Assembly: GCA_035296625.1 (NCBI GenBank)
Contig: DATHAO010000067.1
Span: 28,331 to 92,330 of the forward strand
Source: DATCLS01 sp035296625
GTDB lineage: Bacteria > Actinomycetota > Acidimicrobiia > Acidimicrobiales > VFJN01
Direction of reading: 5' to 3'
Length of the DNA stretch: 64,000 nt
A program made the position numbers and the translations under genes. Under the pieces are notes generated by a model. It was given only the letters and a program-made list of their open reading frames with translations, searched no databases and was not told the DNA's origin. Of this stretch, positions 15,313-25,882 are shown piece after piece; the stretch's first letter is position 1; the number at the start of each line of letters is the position of its first letter.

Positions 15313-16254
15313 CTAGTGGGCCGTCACGGCCTCGTCGCCTTCGACCGCGCCGCGCAGGTCGGCGACGGCGCCCACGCCCTGGCGAGCCGCCCAGGCGGCC
15401 AGCTCGTCACGCACCCGGCCCGCGGCCCGGGGGTCGGCGAAGGTGGCGGTCCCGACCTGCACGGCGCTCGCGCCCGCCAGGATCAGCTCCGCGGCGTCCG
15501 CACCGCTCGCCACCCCGCCCACGCCCACGATGGGCAGCTCCGGCAGGGCCCTGTGCACGTCGAAGACGGCACGCACGGCCACCGGGTGGATGGCGGGCCC
15601 CGACAGGCCACCGCCGCGGGCGCCGGCGCCGAGGCGGAAGCGGCGGGACTCGGGATCGATCGCCAGGCCCAGCACGGTGTTGACGAGCGTGACGGCCTCG
15701 GCACCCGCGTCGTGCGCCGCACCGGCCACCGCCGCCAGGTCGCCCGCGTTGGGGCTCAGCTTGGCCCACAGGGGAAGCGAGCAGGCACGGGCGGCCGCCC
15801 GCACGGCCGCTGCGGTGTCGGCGGCGGAGTGGGCGAAGAGGTGGCGGCCCGACTCGGTGTTGGGGCACGACAGGTTGACCTCGACGGCCACGACCGCGTC
15901 CGGCAGGCCGGCCGCCCCGAGCGCGGCGGCGGCGCCTGCATACTCGGCCACCGTGCGACCCCAGATCGACGCCACGACCCGCGCCCCGGTCGCCGTGAGC
16001 GCCGGCAGGTCGTGTGCCGCCCAGGCGGCCACGCCGGGGCCCTGGAGGCCCACCGAGTTGATCATGCCGGCCGCCGTCTCGTGGAGCCGCACCGGCGCGT
16101 TGCCCGGCCACGGGTCGGCGTGGAGGGACTTGACCACGACCGCGCCCAGGCCGCCGAGATCGAGGTAAGGCGCCAGCTCGGCGCCGTGGCCTGCGGTGCC
16201 CGAGGCGGTCATCACCGGGTTGGGCAGCGTGACCGAGCCGACGCGGGCCGTCAT
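15313..16254 (-). CDS. pyrD: Dihydroorotate dehydrogenase, class 1 (1B-like)
   Basis: PyrD oxidises dihydroorotate to orotate with FMN. The 313-aa protein starting at ATG 16254 (MTARVGSVTLPNPV) carries the class 1 signature NLSCPN, whose Cys is the catalytic base, and the FMN phosphate site VGVGGVASGADAAELILAGA. Class 1B enzymes normally work with the iron-sulfur flavoprotein PyrK. No pyrK is present here: pyrD lies 47 bases after carB and directly before pyrF. An open frame continues upstream into carB, but the conserved start is 16254. Confidence 0.93.
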   Translation of the reverse strand: MTARVGSVTLPNPVMTASGTAGHGAELAPYLDLGGLGAVVVKSLHADPWPGNAPVRLHETAAGMINSVGLQGPGVAAWAAHDLPALTATGARVVASIWGRTVAEYAGAAAALGAAGLPDAVVAVEVNLSCPNTESGRHLFAHSAADTAAAVRAAARACSLPLWAKLSPNAGDLAAVAGAAHDAGAEAVTLVNTVLGLAIDPESRRFRLGAGARGGGLSGPAIHPVAVRAVFDVHRALPELPIVGVGGVASGADAAELILAGASAVQVGTATFADPRAAGRVRDELAAWAARQGVGAVADLRGAVEGDEAVTAH

Positions 16255-16301
16255 GTCGACCGACGACGCCGGCCGGGGCCCGCGTCCCCGGCGGCTCCGG
16301 A

Positions 16302-19616
<3,315 letters not shown>

Positions 19617-20717
19617 CTACCGGCTCCCGTCGATCAGCGTGGCGAACTCGTCGAAGAGGTAGGCGGCATCGTGGGGCCCGGGCCCGGCCTCGGGGTGGTA
19701 CTGCACCGAGAAGGCCCTCAGCCGCGGGGCGGCCACGCCCTCGATCACGCCGTCGTTCAGGTTCACGTGGGTGACGCCGACGTCGGGTCCCATCGATCCT
19801 TCGACGACGGCGTAGTTGTGGTTCTGGCTGGTGATCTCGACCCGGCCGCTCGCCAGGCGGCGCACCGGGTGGTTGCCGCCGTGGTGGCCGAAGGGCAGCT
19901 TGTGGGTGGTGCCGCCCAGGGCGGTGGCGAGCAGCTGGTGGCCGAGGCAGATGCCGAAGACCGGCACGGCGCCGACCAGGTCACCGATGGCGTCGACCGC
20001 GTAGGTGACCGCCGCAGGGTCTCCCGGCCCGTTGGCCAGGAACACCCCGTCGGGCCGGCGGTCGAGCACGTCCACGGCCGCCGTGCCCGCAGGGACCACG
20101 GTGACCTGGCCGAGGCCGGCGAGGTGGCGCAGGATCGTGGTCTTGATGCCGAAGTCGTAGGCCACGATGCGGCGGCCGGAGGCTGCGCCGGGACCGGTGG
20201 CGGCCACGCCGTAGGGCGCGGCGCACGTCACCTCGGCGACCAGGTCACGGCCCTCGGTGCCGGGTTCGGTGATCGCCGCCGCCTTCAGCGTGACCTCGTC
20301 CGCGTCGCCGAACGCCCCGGGCAGGGCGCCCGACTCGCGGATGTGGCGAGTGAGGCGGCGGGTGTCGACGCCGGCGATGCCGGGCACCCCGTGGCGGGAC
20401 AGGTAGGCGTCGAGATCGCCGGTCGAGCGCCAGTTCGAGCGGCGCCGCGTGAGATCACGCACGACGACGCCGCGGCAGAACGGCCGGCGGCTCTCGTCGT
20501 CGGTCGGGTTGACCCCGTAGTTGCCGATGTGCGGGTAGGTGAACGTCACGACCTGGCCCGCATACGACGGGTCGGAGATCACCTCCTGGTAGCCGGCCAG
20601 CACGGTGTTGAACACGACCTCGCCGGAGGCGACCCCGCCCGCAGCCTCCGCGCCGATCAGCTCGCCCTCGAAGGTCGAACCGTCGGCCAGCACCAGCAGC
20701 CCTTCCCGCACGGTCAC
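19617..20717 (-). CDS. carA: Carbamoyl-phosphate synthase, small (glutaminase) subunit
   Basis: CarA hydrolyses glutamine and channels ammonia to CarB. The 366-aa chain has the N-terminal CPSase domain (LVLADGSTFEGELIG, then GYQEVISDPSYAGQVV). It is followed by a class I glutamine amidotransferase domain with the nucleophile in FGICLGHQLLA and the His-Glu pair in QYHPEAGPGPHD. GTG 20717 is the start; a nearby ATG is out of frame and ends at once. A promoter-like TAGACT and a palindrome lie in the 52-bp gap upstream, so carAB-pyrD-pyrF may have its own promoter. Confidence 0.97.
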   Translation of the reverse strand: MTVREGLLVLADGSTFEGELIGAEAAGGVASGEVVFNTVLAGYQEVISDPSYAGQVVTFTYPHIGNYGVNPTDDESRRPFCRGVVVRDLTRRRSNWRSTGDLDAYLSRHGVPGIAGVDTRRLTRHIRESGALPGAFGDADEVTLKAAAITEPGTEGRDLVAEVTCAAPYGVAATGPGAASGRRIVAYDFGIKTTILRHLAGLGQVTVVPAGTAAVDVLDRRPDGVFLANGPGDPAAVTYAVDAIGDLVGAVPVFGICLGHQLLATALGGTTHKLPFGHHGGNHPVRRLASGRVEITSQNHNYAVVEGSMGPDVGVTHVNLNDGVIEGVAAPRLRAFSVQYHPEAGPGPHDAAYLFDEFATLIDGSR

Positions 20718-20729
20718 GTCATCACCTGC

Positions 20730-20748
20730 TGCATGGTCATGCAGTCTA
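20730..20748 (-). promoter_or_regulatory. Candidate carA promoter (-10 TAGACT) with a palindrome at the transcript start
   Basis: TAGACT (20743-20748, minus strand) overlaps by one base the palindrome TGCATG-GT-CATGCA (20730-20743), which would cover the predicted start of transcription. A leader of about 20 bases with AGGTGA precedes the carA GTG. The palindrome is a candidate operator. Confidence 0.45.
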
Positions 20749-20769
20749 GTGAATAGCAGTGCGCATCCC

Positions 20770-22050
20770 TCATCGTTGTGCCTCGCCGTCGACCACCACC
20801 GGCTCGCCGTTCAGCACGGTGTGGCGGACCCGGCCGGTCAGTGACATGCCGGCATACGGGGTGTTGCGGCTGCGGCTGGCGAGTCGCGTCGGGTCAACGA
20901 CCCACTCCGCCGTCGGATCCACGACGCACAGGTTCGCCGGGCGGCCGGCCGCGATCGGCCCGCCGTGGACGTCCGCCTCCCCGAGGATGCGGGCAGGGAC
21001 GGTGGCGAGCAGGGCGAACAGGCGGACCGGGTGCAGGTCGAGGTGGGTCAGCGCCAGGGCCAGCGCCGTCTCGAGGCCGAGCATGCCGGGCGGCGCCTCG
21101 TCGAAGGGCAGCTCCTTCGTCTCGGGGGCGTGAGGGGCGTGGTCCGTGGCGATGCAGTCGACCGTGCCGTCGGCCAGGCCGGCCCGCACGGTGGCCACGT
21201 CGGCCTCGGTGCGCAGCGGCGGGCTGACCTTGAACACGGGGTCGTAGGTCGCGCAGCGCTCGTCGGTGAGGATGGCGTGGTGGGGCGTGGCCTCGCACGT
21301 CACCGCGACCCCGTCGGCCTTGGCCCGGGCCACCAGCTCGACGGACCGGGCCGTCGACAGGTGCTGGAGGTGCACCCTGGCCCCGGTGAGGCGGGCGAGC
21401 GCGATGTCGCGCATCACCATGAGCTCTTCCGCCTCGGCGGGCTGGCCGGGGATGCCGAGCCGGGCCGAGACGGCGCCCTCGTTCATGTGACCGCCCGCGG
21501 CCAGGGCCTCGTCCTCGCAGTGCTGGGCGAGCGTGACGCCGAGACCGATCGAGTACTCGAGCGCCCGGCGCATCAGGCGGGTGTCCTGCACGCCGCTGCC
21601 GTCGTCGGTGAAGAACCGCACCCCCAGGTCGCCCAGCTCGGCCATCGGCGTGAGCTGGGTGCCCTGGCGCCCGATCGTGATGGCCGCCGAGGTGCGGACG
21701 TCGCACGGCGCGCCCCGCCCCAGCTCGAGGACCTCGCGGGCCACGCCGGCCGAGTCGATCGCCGGGGTCGTGTTGGGCATGGCGAGGATGCACGTGTAGC
21801 CGCCGAGCGCCGCCGCCCGCGCGCCGGTCTCGATCGTCTCGGCCTCCTCCTTGCCGGGCTGGCGCAGGTGGGTGTGCACGTCGACGAGGCCCGGACCGAC
21901 GAGGCAGCCGCCGGCATCGAGCTCGACGTCGGCCGACAGCCCCTCGCCCACGGCGGCGACGAGCCCCTCCTCGATCACCACGTCGGCCTGGCGCTCGCCG
22001 CCGGCGTCGACGACCCGGCCGCCGCGGATCACGATCGACTTGCCCTTCAC
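20770..22050 (-). CDS. pyrC: Dihydroorotase
   Basis: PyrC closes carbamoyl-aspartate to dihydroorotate. The 426-aa type I enzyme starts at GTG 22050, where GTGA overlaps the pyrB stop. A much longer open frame exists upstream but overlaps pyrB. The zinc ligands lie in PGLVDVHTHLRQPG, then HCEDEALAAGG and HLQHLSTARS, and the catalytic Asp in DCIATDHAPHAPETK. The C-terminal TGRVRHTVLNGEPVV is the usual amidohydrolase end strand. It is the third gene of pyrR-pyrB-pyrC. Confidence 0.96.
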   Translation of the reverse strand: MKGKSIVIRGGRVVDAGGERQADVVIEEGLVAAVGEGLSADVELDAGGCLVGPGLVDVHTHLRQPGKEEAETIETGARAAALGGYTCILAMPNTTPAIDSAGVAREVLELGRGAPCDVRTSAAITIGRQGTQLTPMAELGDLGVRFFTDDGSGVQDTRLMRRALEYSIGLGVTLAQHCEDEALAAGGHMNEGAVSARLGIPGQPAEAEELMVMRDIALARLTGARVHLQHLSTARSVELVARAKADGVAVTCEATPHHAILTDERCATYDPVFKVSPPLRTEADVATVRAGLADGTVDCIATDHAPHAPETKELPFDEAPPGMLGLETALALALTHLDLHPVRLFALLATVPARILGEADVHGGPIAAGRPANLCVVDPTAEWVVDPTRLASRSRNTPYAGMSLTGRVRHTVLNGEPVVVDGEAQR

Positions 22051-22979
22051 CCTGGTCCCCCCGGTCGGATCGGGCCGGAGCCCAGCAGTTCGAAGAGCAC
22101 GGCCATCCGCACGGCCACTCCGTTGCGGACCTGGTCGACGACGACCGACCGCGGCAGCTCGGCGACGTCCGCGGCGATCTCTACGCCCCGGTTCATGGGT
22201 CCGGGGTGCATGACCAGCGCTTTGTCGCCCATGTGCTCGACCCGGCGCCCGGTCAGGCCGAAGCGGGCCGAGTACTCGCGCAGGGACGGCACGAGCGCCT
22301 CGGTCATGCGCTCGCGCTGCATGCGCAGCAGGTAGACGACGTCGACGTCGGGCAGGACGGCGTCGAGGTCGTGGCCCACCCGAACCGGCCAGCCTTCGAC
22401 GCTCGGCGGCAGCAGCGTCGGCGGCGCCACCAGCGTGACCTCGGCGCCCATCAGGGCGAAGGCCCACACATCGCTGCGAGCCACGCGGCTGTGGGCGACG
22501 TCGCCCACGATGGCGATGCGCACGCCGTCGAGGCCGCCGAGATGGGCCCGGATCGTGTAGCAGTCGAGCAGCGCCTGGGTGGGGTGCTCGTGCCAGCCGT
22601 CGCCGGCGTTGACCACGCTGGCCGACACCCACCGGGCGATCTGGGCCGGGACGCCCGAGGACCCGTGGCGCACGACGATGGCGTCGACCCCCATCGCCTC
22701 GATCGTCTCGACGGTGTCGCGCAGTGACTCGCCCTTGCGCACCGACGACGACGAGACCGAGAAGTTCAGCGTGTCGGCCGAGAGCCGCTTGGCGGCCTGC
22801 TCGAAGCTGAGGCGGGTGCGGGTCGAGTCCTCGTAGAACAGCCAGGTGACGGTGCGGCCCTGCAGGGCCGGCACCTTCGGCACCCGGCGGCGGCCGACCT
22901 CTGCGAAGGCGTCGGTGAGATCGAGCAGGCGGTCGACATCTGCCCGCGACAGGTCGGAGACGGCCAGCAGGTGCCTCAC
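22047..22979 (-). CDS. pyrB: Aspartate carbamoyltransferase, catalytic subunit
   Basis: PyrB condenses carbamoyl phosphate with aspartate. The 310-aa protein contains the carbamoyl-phosphate site STRTRLSFE, the HPTQALLD aspartate-transcarbamylase signature, and HPGPMNRGVEI near the C-terminus. The start GTG 22979 overlaps the pyrR stop (GTGA); the open frame continues into pyrR but is not coding there. No regulatory pyrI subunit is present, in keeping with control through PyrR. Confidence 0.97.
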   Translation of the reverse strand: MRHLLAVSDLSRADVDRLLDLTDAFAEVGRRRVPKVPALQGRTVTWLFYEDSTRTRLSFEQAAKRLSADTLNFSVSSSSVRKGESLRDTVETIEAMGVDAIVVRHGSSGVPAQIARWVSASVVNAGDGWHEHPTQALLDCYTIRAHLGGLDGVRIAIVGDVAHSRVARSDVWAFALMGAEVTLVAPPTLLPPSVEGWPVRVGHDLDAVLPDVDVVYLLRMQRERMTEALVPSLREYSARFGLTGRRVEHMGDKALVMHPGPMNRGVEIAADVAELPRSVVVDQVRNGVAVRMAVLFELLGSGPIRPGGPG

Positions 22980-23551
22980 CAGCGCTCCTTGTGGATCTCG
23001 CCCAGCTCCACGCAATCGAGGGTGGCGTTGACGGCCTCGTCGCGCCGTGTCGGCAGGTTCTTGCCCACGAAGTCGGGCCGTATCGGCAGCTCGCGGTGGC
23101 CGCGGTCGATCATGACCGCCAGCTCGATGGCCCGCGGCCGTCCGTAGGTGTGCACGGCGTCGAGCGCGGCCCGGATCGTGCGGCCGGTGAAGAGCACGTC
23201 GTCGACCAGCACGACCACCTTGCCCGTCAGGTCCCACGGGATCTCGGTGACCGTCGAGGGCAGCACCGGGCGCAGGCCGATGTCGTCGCGGTGGAACGCC
23301 ACGTCGAGCGTGCCCAGGTCGGGTCGGACGCCCTCGATGACGTCGAGTGCCTCGGCCATGGCCTCGGCGAAGGGCACGCCGCCGGTCTGCAGGCCGATCA
23401 GGACGACGTCGTCGAGGCCGTGGTTGCGCTCGACGATCTCGTGCGCCATGCGGCAGATGGCGCGACGCACGTCGTCACGGCCTAGGACCTGGCTGCGCGC
23501 AACGAAAACGCCCCCGAACGGGGGCGTCTGGCGGCGTTCGCGCTCGGCCAC
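22976..23551 (-). CDS. pyrR: PyrR pyrimidine operon regulator / uracil phosphoribosyltransferase
   Basis: PyrR binds UMP/UTP and the pyr mRNA to repress the operon, and can also make UMP from uracil and PRPP. The 191-aa chain has the PRPP loop VVLVDDVLFTGRTIRAALDA. RAICRMAHEIVERN and the GLQTGGVPFAEAMAEAL segment form the usual RNA-binding and dimer surface. The GTG at 23551 is strongly supported by AGGAGG 8 bases upstream. Codons 9-15 contain a terminator-like hairpin, and a PyrR-binding loop lies just before the ribosome-binding site. It heads pyrRBC, 51 bases after the GNAT gene. Confidence 0.96.
   Translation of the reverse strand: MAERERRQTPPFGGVFVARSQVLGRDDVRRAICRMAHEIVERNHGLDDVVLIGLQTGGVPFAEAMAEALDVIEGVRPDLGTLDVAFHRDDIGLRPVLPSTVTEIPWDLTGKVVVLVDDVLFTGRTIRAALDAVHTYGRPRAIELAVMIDRGHRELPIRPDFVGKNLPTRRDEAVNATLDCVELGEIHKERW
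23508..23527 (-). terminator. Terminator-like hairpin inside the first codons of pyrR
   Basis: On the minus strand a perfect 8-bp stem (ACGCCCCC / GGGGGCGT) with a GTTC loop is followed by TTTCGTT. It has the form of an intrinsic terminator but lies within pyrR codons 9-15 and encodes TPPFGGV. It could act as an attenuator when translation of pyrR is blocked. Confidence 0.55.
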
Positions 23552-23569
23552 TGTTGGGACCTCCTGGCT

Positions 23570-23592
23570 GTCCGTTCGAGTCTCGCTGGACC
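23570..23592 (-). promoter_or_regulatory. PyrR-binding loop in the pyr leader
   Basis: The minus-strand sequence GGTCCAGCGAGACT (23592-23579) matches 12 of 14 positions of the PyrR loop consensus ARUCCNGNGAGGYU. It is closed by GGAC (23573-23570). The AGGAGG ribosome-binding site of pyrR starts 4 bases later (23565-23560). PyrR binding here would block ribosome entry, as proposed for mycobacteria. Confidence 0.7.
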
Positions 23593-23602
23593 CGCTTCAC
23601 GG

Positions 23603-24196
23603 TCAGGGTGGCACGCTAGCAGCGTCGATGGTCCACACCCGTGACCCGCTCGCCTCGCCGCGTCCCTGGTAGCCGGCCCGCTCCAGCACCGCCGCGGCCC
23701 GTGCGTCGCCCGGCACGGTCCGCGCCCAGAGGCGGGTCCGGCCGAGCCCCGAGGCTTCCTCCGCAGGCGCCAGTGCCCACGCCGTGAGGAGGACCACGGC
23801 CGCGGTGGCCGCGCCCCTCCGCCGGTGCTCGGAACCGAGCCAGAAGCCGATCTCGGCCCGACCCTGCAGGTCGAGGTGGGCGAGGCCGACTTCGCCCAGC
23901 ACGCGGCGCCCGCCGTCGGCGGCGGCAGCCACGACGAGGTCGATGGCCAGGCCCTGCTCTCGCCGCTCGGCCTCTCCCGCGATCCACCGGGCGGCGAGCG
24001 CCACGCTCGGTCGTGCGGGGACGGCCGTGGCGCGGGCCACCTCCGTGTCCTGCCACGCGGTGGCCAGCGACTCGGCGTCGGCCGCGAGGTCGTGGCGGCC
24101 CCAGGGTCGCAGGACGGTTCCGGTGGCGGCGTCCGCGAGGGGTGGGTCGGGCAGCGGGATCGCACGCAGGCGTCCAGGCCGCCGGGTCACCGCCAC
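23603..24196 (-). CDS. GNAT acetyltransferase, RimJ/RimL-like
   Basis: This 197-aa GNAT protein resembles N-terminal or small-molecule acetyltransferases. LRPWGRHDLAADAESL starts the fold. IGFWLGSEHRRRGAATAAV is the acetyl-CoA loop (R-R-x-G-A/G pattern). ARTVPGDARAAAVLERAGYQ is the characteristic N-x-R/S-A-x3-L-E-K-x-G-F-like end. The start is GTG 24196 or GTG 24190; both fall within a few bases of the preceding stop at 24201. It sits between nusB-HAD and pyrR and probably shares the nusB transcript. The substrate is unknown. Confidence 0.82.
   Translation of the reverse strand: MAVTRRPGRLRAIPLPDPPLADAATGTVLRPWGRHDLAADAESLATAWQDTEVARATAVPARPSVALAARWIAGEAERREQGLAIDLVVAAAADGGRRVLGEVGLAHLDLQGRAEIGFWLGSEHRRRGAATAAVVLLTAWALAPAEEASGLGRTRLWARTVPGDARAAAVLERAGYQGRGEASGSRVWTIDAASVPP
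23613..23618 (-). promoter_or_regulatory. Candidate -10 (TAGCGT) of the pyr operon
   Basis: TAGCGT lies at the end of the GNAT gene. A start about 7 bases downstream would give a leader of about 55 bases holding the PyrR loop and the ribosome-binding site. No clear -35 is visible, and read-through from the GNAT gene is also possible. Confidence 0.4.
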
Positions 24197-24200
24197 GAAC

Positions 24201-25280
24201 TCAGACGGCGTCGTCGAGCAGGCCGACGGCCGCCAGCGCTGCGGCCAGGGACTCGGGCCCGGCGTACAGCTCGGCGCACATGCCGGCCGCCCGGGCGCCC
24301 TCGACGTTGGCGGGCTGGTCGTCGACGAGGAGGCATCGTCCGGCGGGCACACCCAGCCGCTCGGCGGCCTCGACGAAGGCGGCGGGGTCGGGCTTGCACA
24401 CGCCGATGTCGGCCGAGCCCACGACGACGTCGAACCGGTCGGCGATGCCCGAGGCCCGGAGGTCGTCCACCAGACGCGTGCTGGCGTTGGACAGCAGGGC
24501 CACCGGGAAACGGGCCCGGACGCGGTCGACGAGGTCGAGCACCTGGGCGTCGATCTGCCAGCCCGTGTCGGCGAACGCCTTGGACACGGTGCCGCCGTCG
24601 ACAGCGTGGGCGTCGGCCACGGCGTCGCCGACGCTCTGGCACCAGTCCTCGAACGTGATGTCGCCGCGCATGGCGGCGTCCAGCCGCTCGGGGCTGAAGG
24701 CGGCGGCCGCGACCGTGCCGGCGGGCAGGTCGTGGGCGCGGTCGATCGCCGGGAGGTCGTCGTCGTCCCAGTGGCGGATGACGCCGTCGAGGTCGATGAT
24801 CAGCGCCTCGACGATCGGCGCCCCGGCGTCGCCGGTCTGGACCGGACGTCGGCGGGCGGGCTCGTCGCCCCGGACCTCGGCGGCCACGGCCGACAGGACG
24901 CCGTTCACGAAGCGGGGGGACGCGTCGGTGCCGTAGCGCCGGGCCAGCACGACGGCCTCGTTGATGATCACGGCCTGGGAGCGGTCGGGCCGCTCGAGCA
25001 GCTCATAGGTGCCGAGGCGCAGCACCGCCCGGTCGAGGGCGGCGAGGCGGGCGAGGGTCCATCGGGGGGCCACCCGCCGCGTGACGATCTCGTCGATGCG
25101 CTCGGCGTGGGCGGCGACGCCCCGAACCAGCTCGACGGCCATCTCGACCGGAGCGACCGGCAGGCCGGCTAGCACCTCCTCCACGCTGATGCCCTTCGCC
25201 TCGGCCTCGTAGAGCAGCTCGAGGGCCCGCTCGCGGGCGCCTCGCCTGCTCTCGACCTCCGAGGGCTCGAAGTCGCTCAT
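24201..25280 (-). CDS. nusB: NusB-HAD hydrolase fusion protein
   Basis: One uninterrupted 359-aa frame joins two families. Residues 1-140 are NusB, the RNA-binding transcription antitermination factor: SRRGARERALELLYEAEAKG, VTRRVAPRWTLARLAALDRAVLRLGTYELL and IINEAVVLARRYGTDASPRFVNGVL. Residues about 156-359 are a HAD phosphatase. It has motif I DLDGV (with a preceding Asp pattern IIDLDG), motif II ALLSNAS, the motif III Lys in CKPDP, and motif IV LLVDDQPANVEGA. Both halves look intact and are linked by a basic 15-residue stretch. No frameshift is evident. NusB should act on rRNA transcription; the phosphatase substrate is unknown. Confidence 0.9.
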   Translation of the reverse strand: MSDFEPSEVESRRGARERALELLYEAEAKGISVEEVLAGLPVAPVEMAVELVRGVAAHAERIDEIVTRRVAPRWTLARLAALDRAVLRLGTYELLERPDRSQAVIINEAVVLARRYGTDASPRFVNGVLSAVAAEVRGDEPARRRPVQTGDAGAPIVEALIIDLDGVIRHWDDDDLPAIDRAHDLPAGTVAAAAFSPERLDAAMRGDITFEDWCQSVGDAVADAHAVDGGTVSKAFADTGWQIDAQVLDLVDRVRARFPVALLSNASTRLVDDLRASGIADRFDVVVGSADIGVCKPDPAAFVEAAERLGVPAGRCLLVDDQPANVEGARAAGMCAELYAGPESLAAALAAVGLLDDAV

Positions 25281-25296
25281 GGGGTGCGGCCGCCGA

Positions 25297-25860
25297 TCAG
25301 GCGCGGGTCAGGTACTCGCCGCTGCGGGTGTCGACCTTGATGCGCTCGCCCTTCTCGACGAACAGGGGCACCTGCACCACCATGCCGGTTTCGAGCGTCG
25401 CCGGCTTGCGGGCGCCGGAGACCCGGTCGCCCTGGATGCCGGGCTCGGTCTCGCTCACGGTCAGCTCGACGGCGGCGGGCAGGTCGGTGCCGATGATCTC
25501 GTCCTTGCAGAACTGCACCGTGACGGTCGAGCCGTCGACGATGTAGTTCGCAGCGTCGCCCAGCGAGACGGTGCCCACGTGGAGTTGCTCGTAGGTGGCC
25601 GCGTCCATGAAGACGTAATCGTCGCCATCGCGGTAGAGGTACTGCATTTCGCGCTTGTCGACGTTGGCGCGCTCGACCTTCTCGTCGGCCCGGAACGTGC
25701 GATCGAGCACGTTGCCGGTGCGCAGGTTGCGCAGCGTCGTGCGCACGAAGGCCGGACCCTTGCCCGGCTTGACGTGCTGGAAGTCGACGACCTGGAACAA
25801 CCCCTCGGGCAGGTCGAGGGTCATGCCCTTCTTGAGGTCGTTGGTGGTAGTGGCGGCCAT
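25297..25860 (-). CDS. efp: Translation elongation factor P
   Basis: EF-P rescues ribosomes stalled at polyproline stretches, which several proteins in this window contain. The 187-aa protein has the KOW-like N-terminal domain with the tRNA-contacting loop HVKPGKGPAFVRTTLRNL. Its usual Lys is at the tip of PGKG. Two OB domains follow, with YLYRDGDDYVFMDAATYEQ and a C-terminal VDTRSGEYLTRA. AGGAG is placed 8 bases before ATG 25860. It lies between pepQ (22 bases upstream) and nusB-HAD, the classic pepQ-efp-nusB order. Confidence 0.98.
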   Translation of the reverse strand: MAATTTNDLKKGMTLDLPEGLFQVVDFQHVKPGKGPAFVRTTLRNLRTGNVLDRTFRADEKVERANVDKREMQYLYRDGDDYVFMDAATYEQLHVGTVSLGDAANYIVDGSTVTVQFCKDEIIGTDLPAAVELTVSETEPGIQGDRVSGARKPATLETGMVVQVPLFVEKGERIKVDTRSGEYLTRA

Positions 25861-25882
25861 CGGAGTGCTCCTGGCGCGACGG

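Noticed and set aside
20770..22632. pyrC as a 620-aa protein starting inside pyrB
   Set aside because: The first 194 codons are pyrB read in another frame; the dihydroorotase homology starts at 22050.
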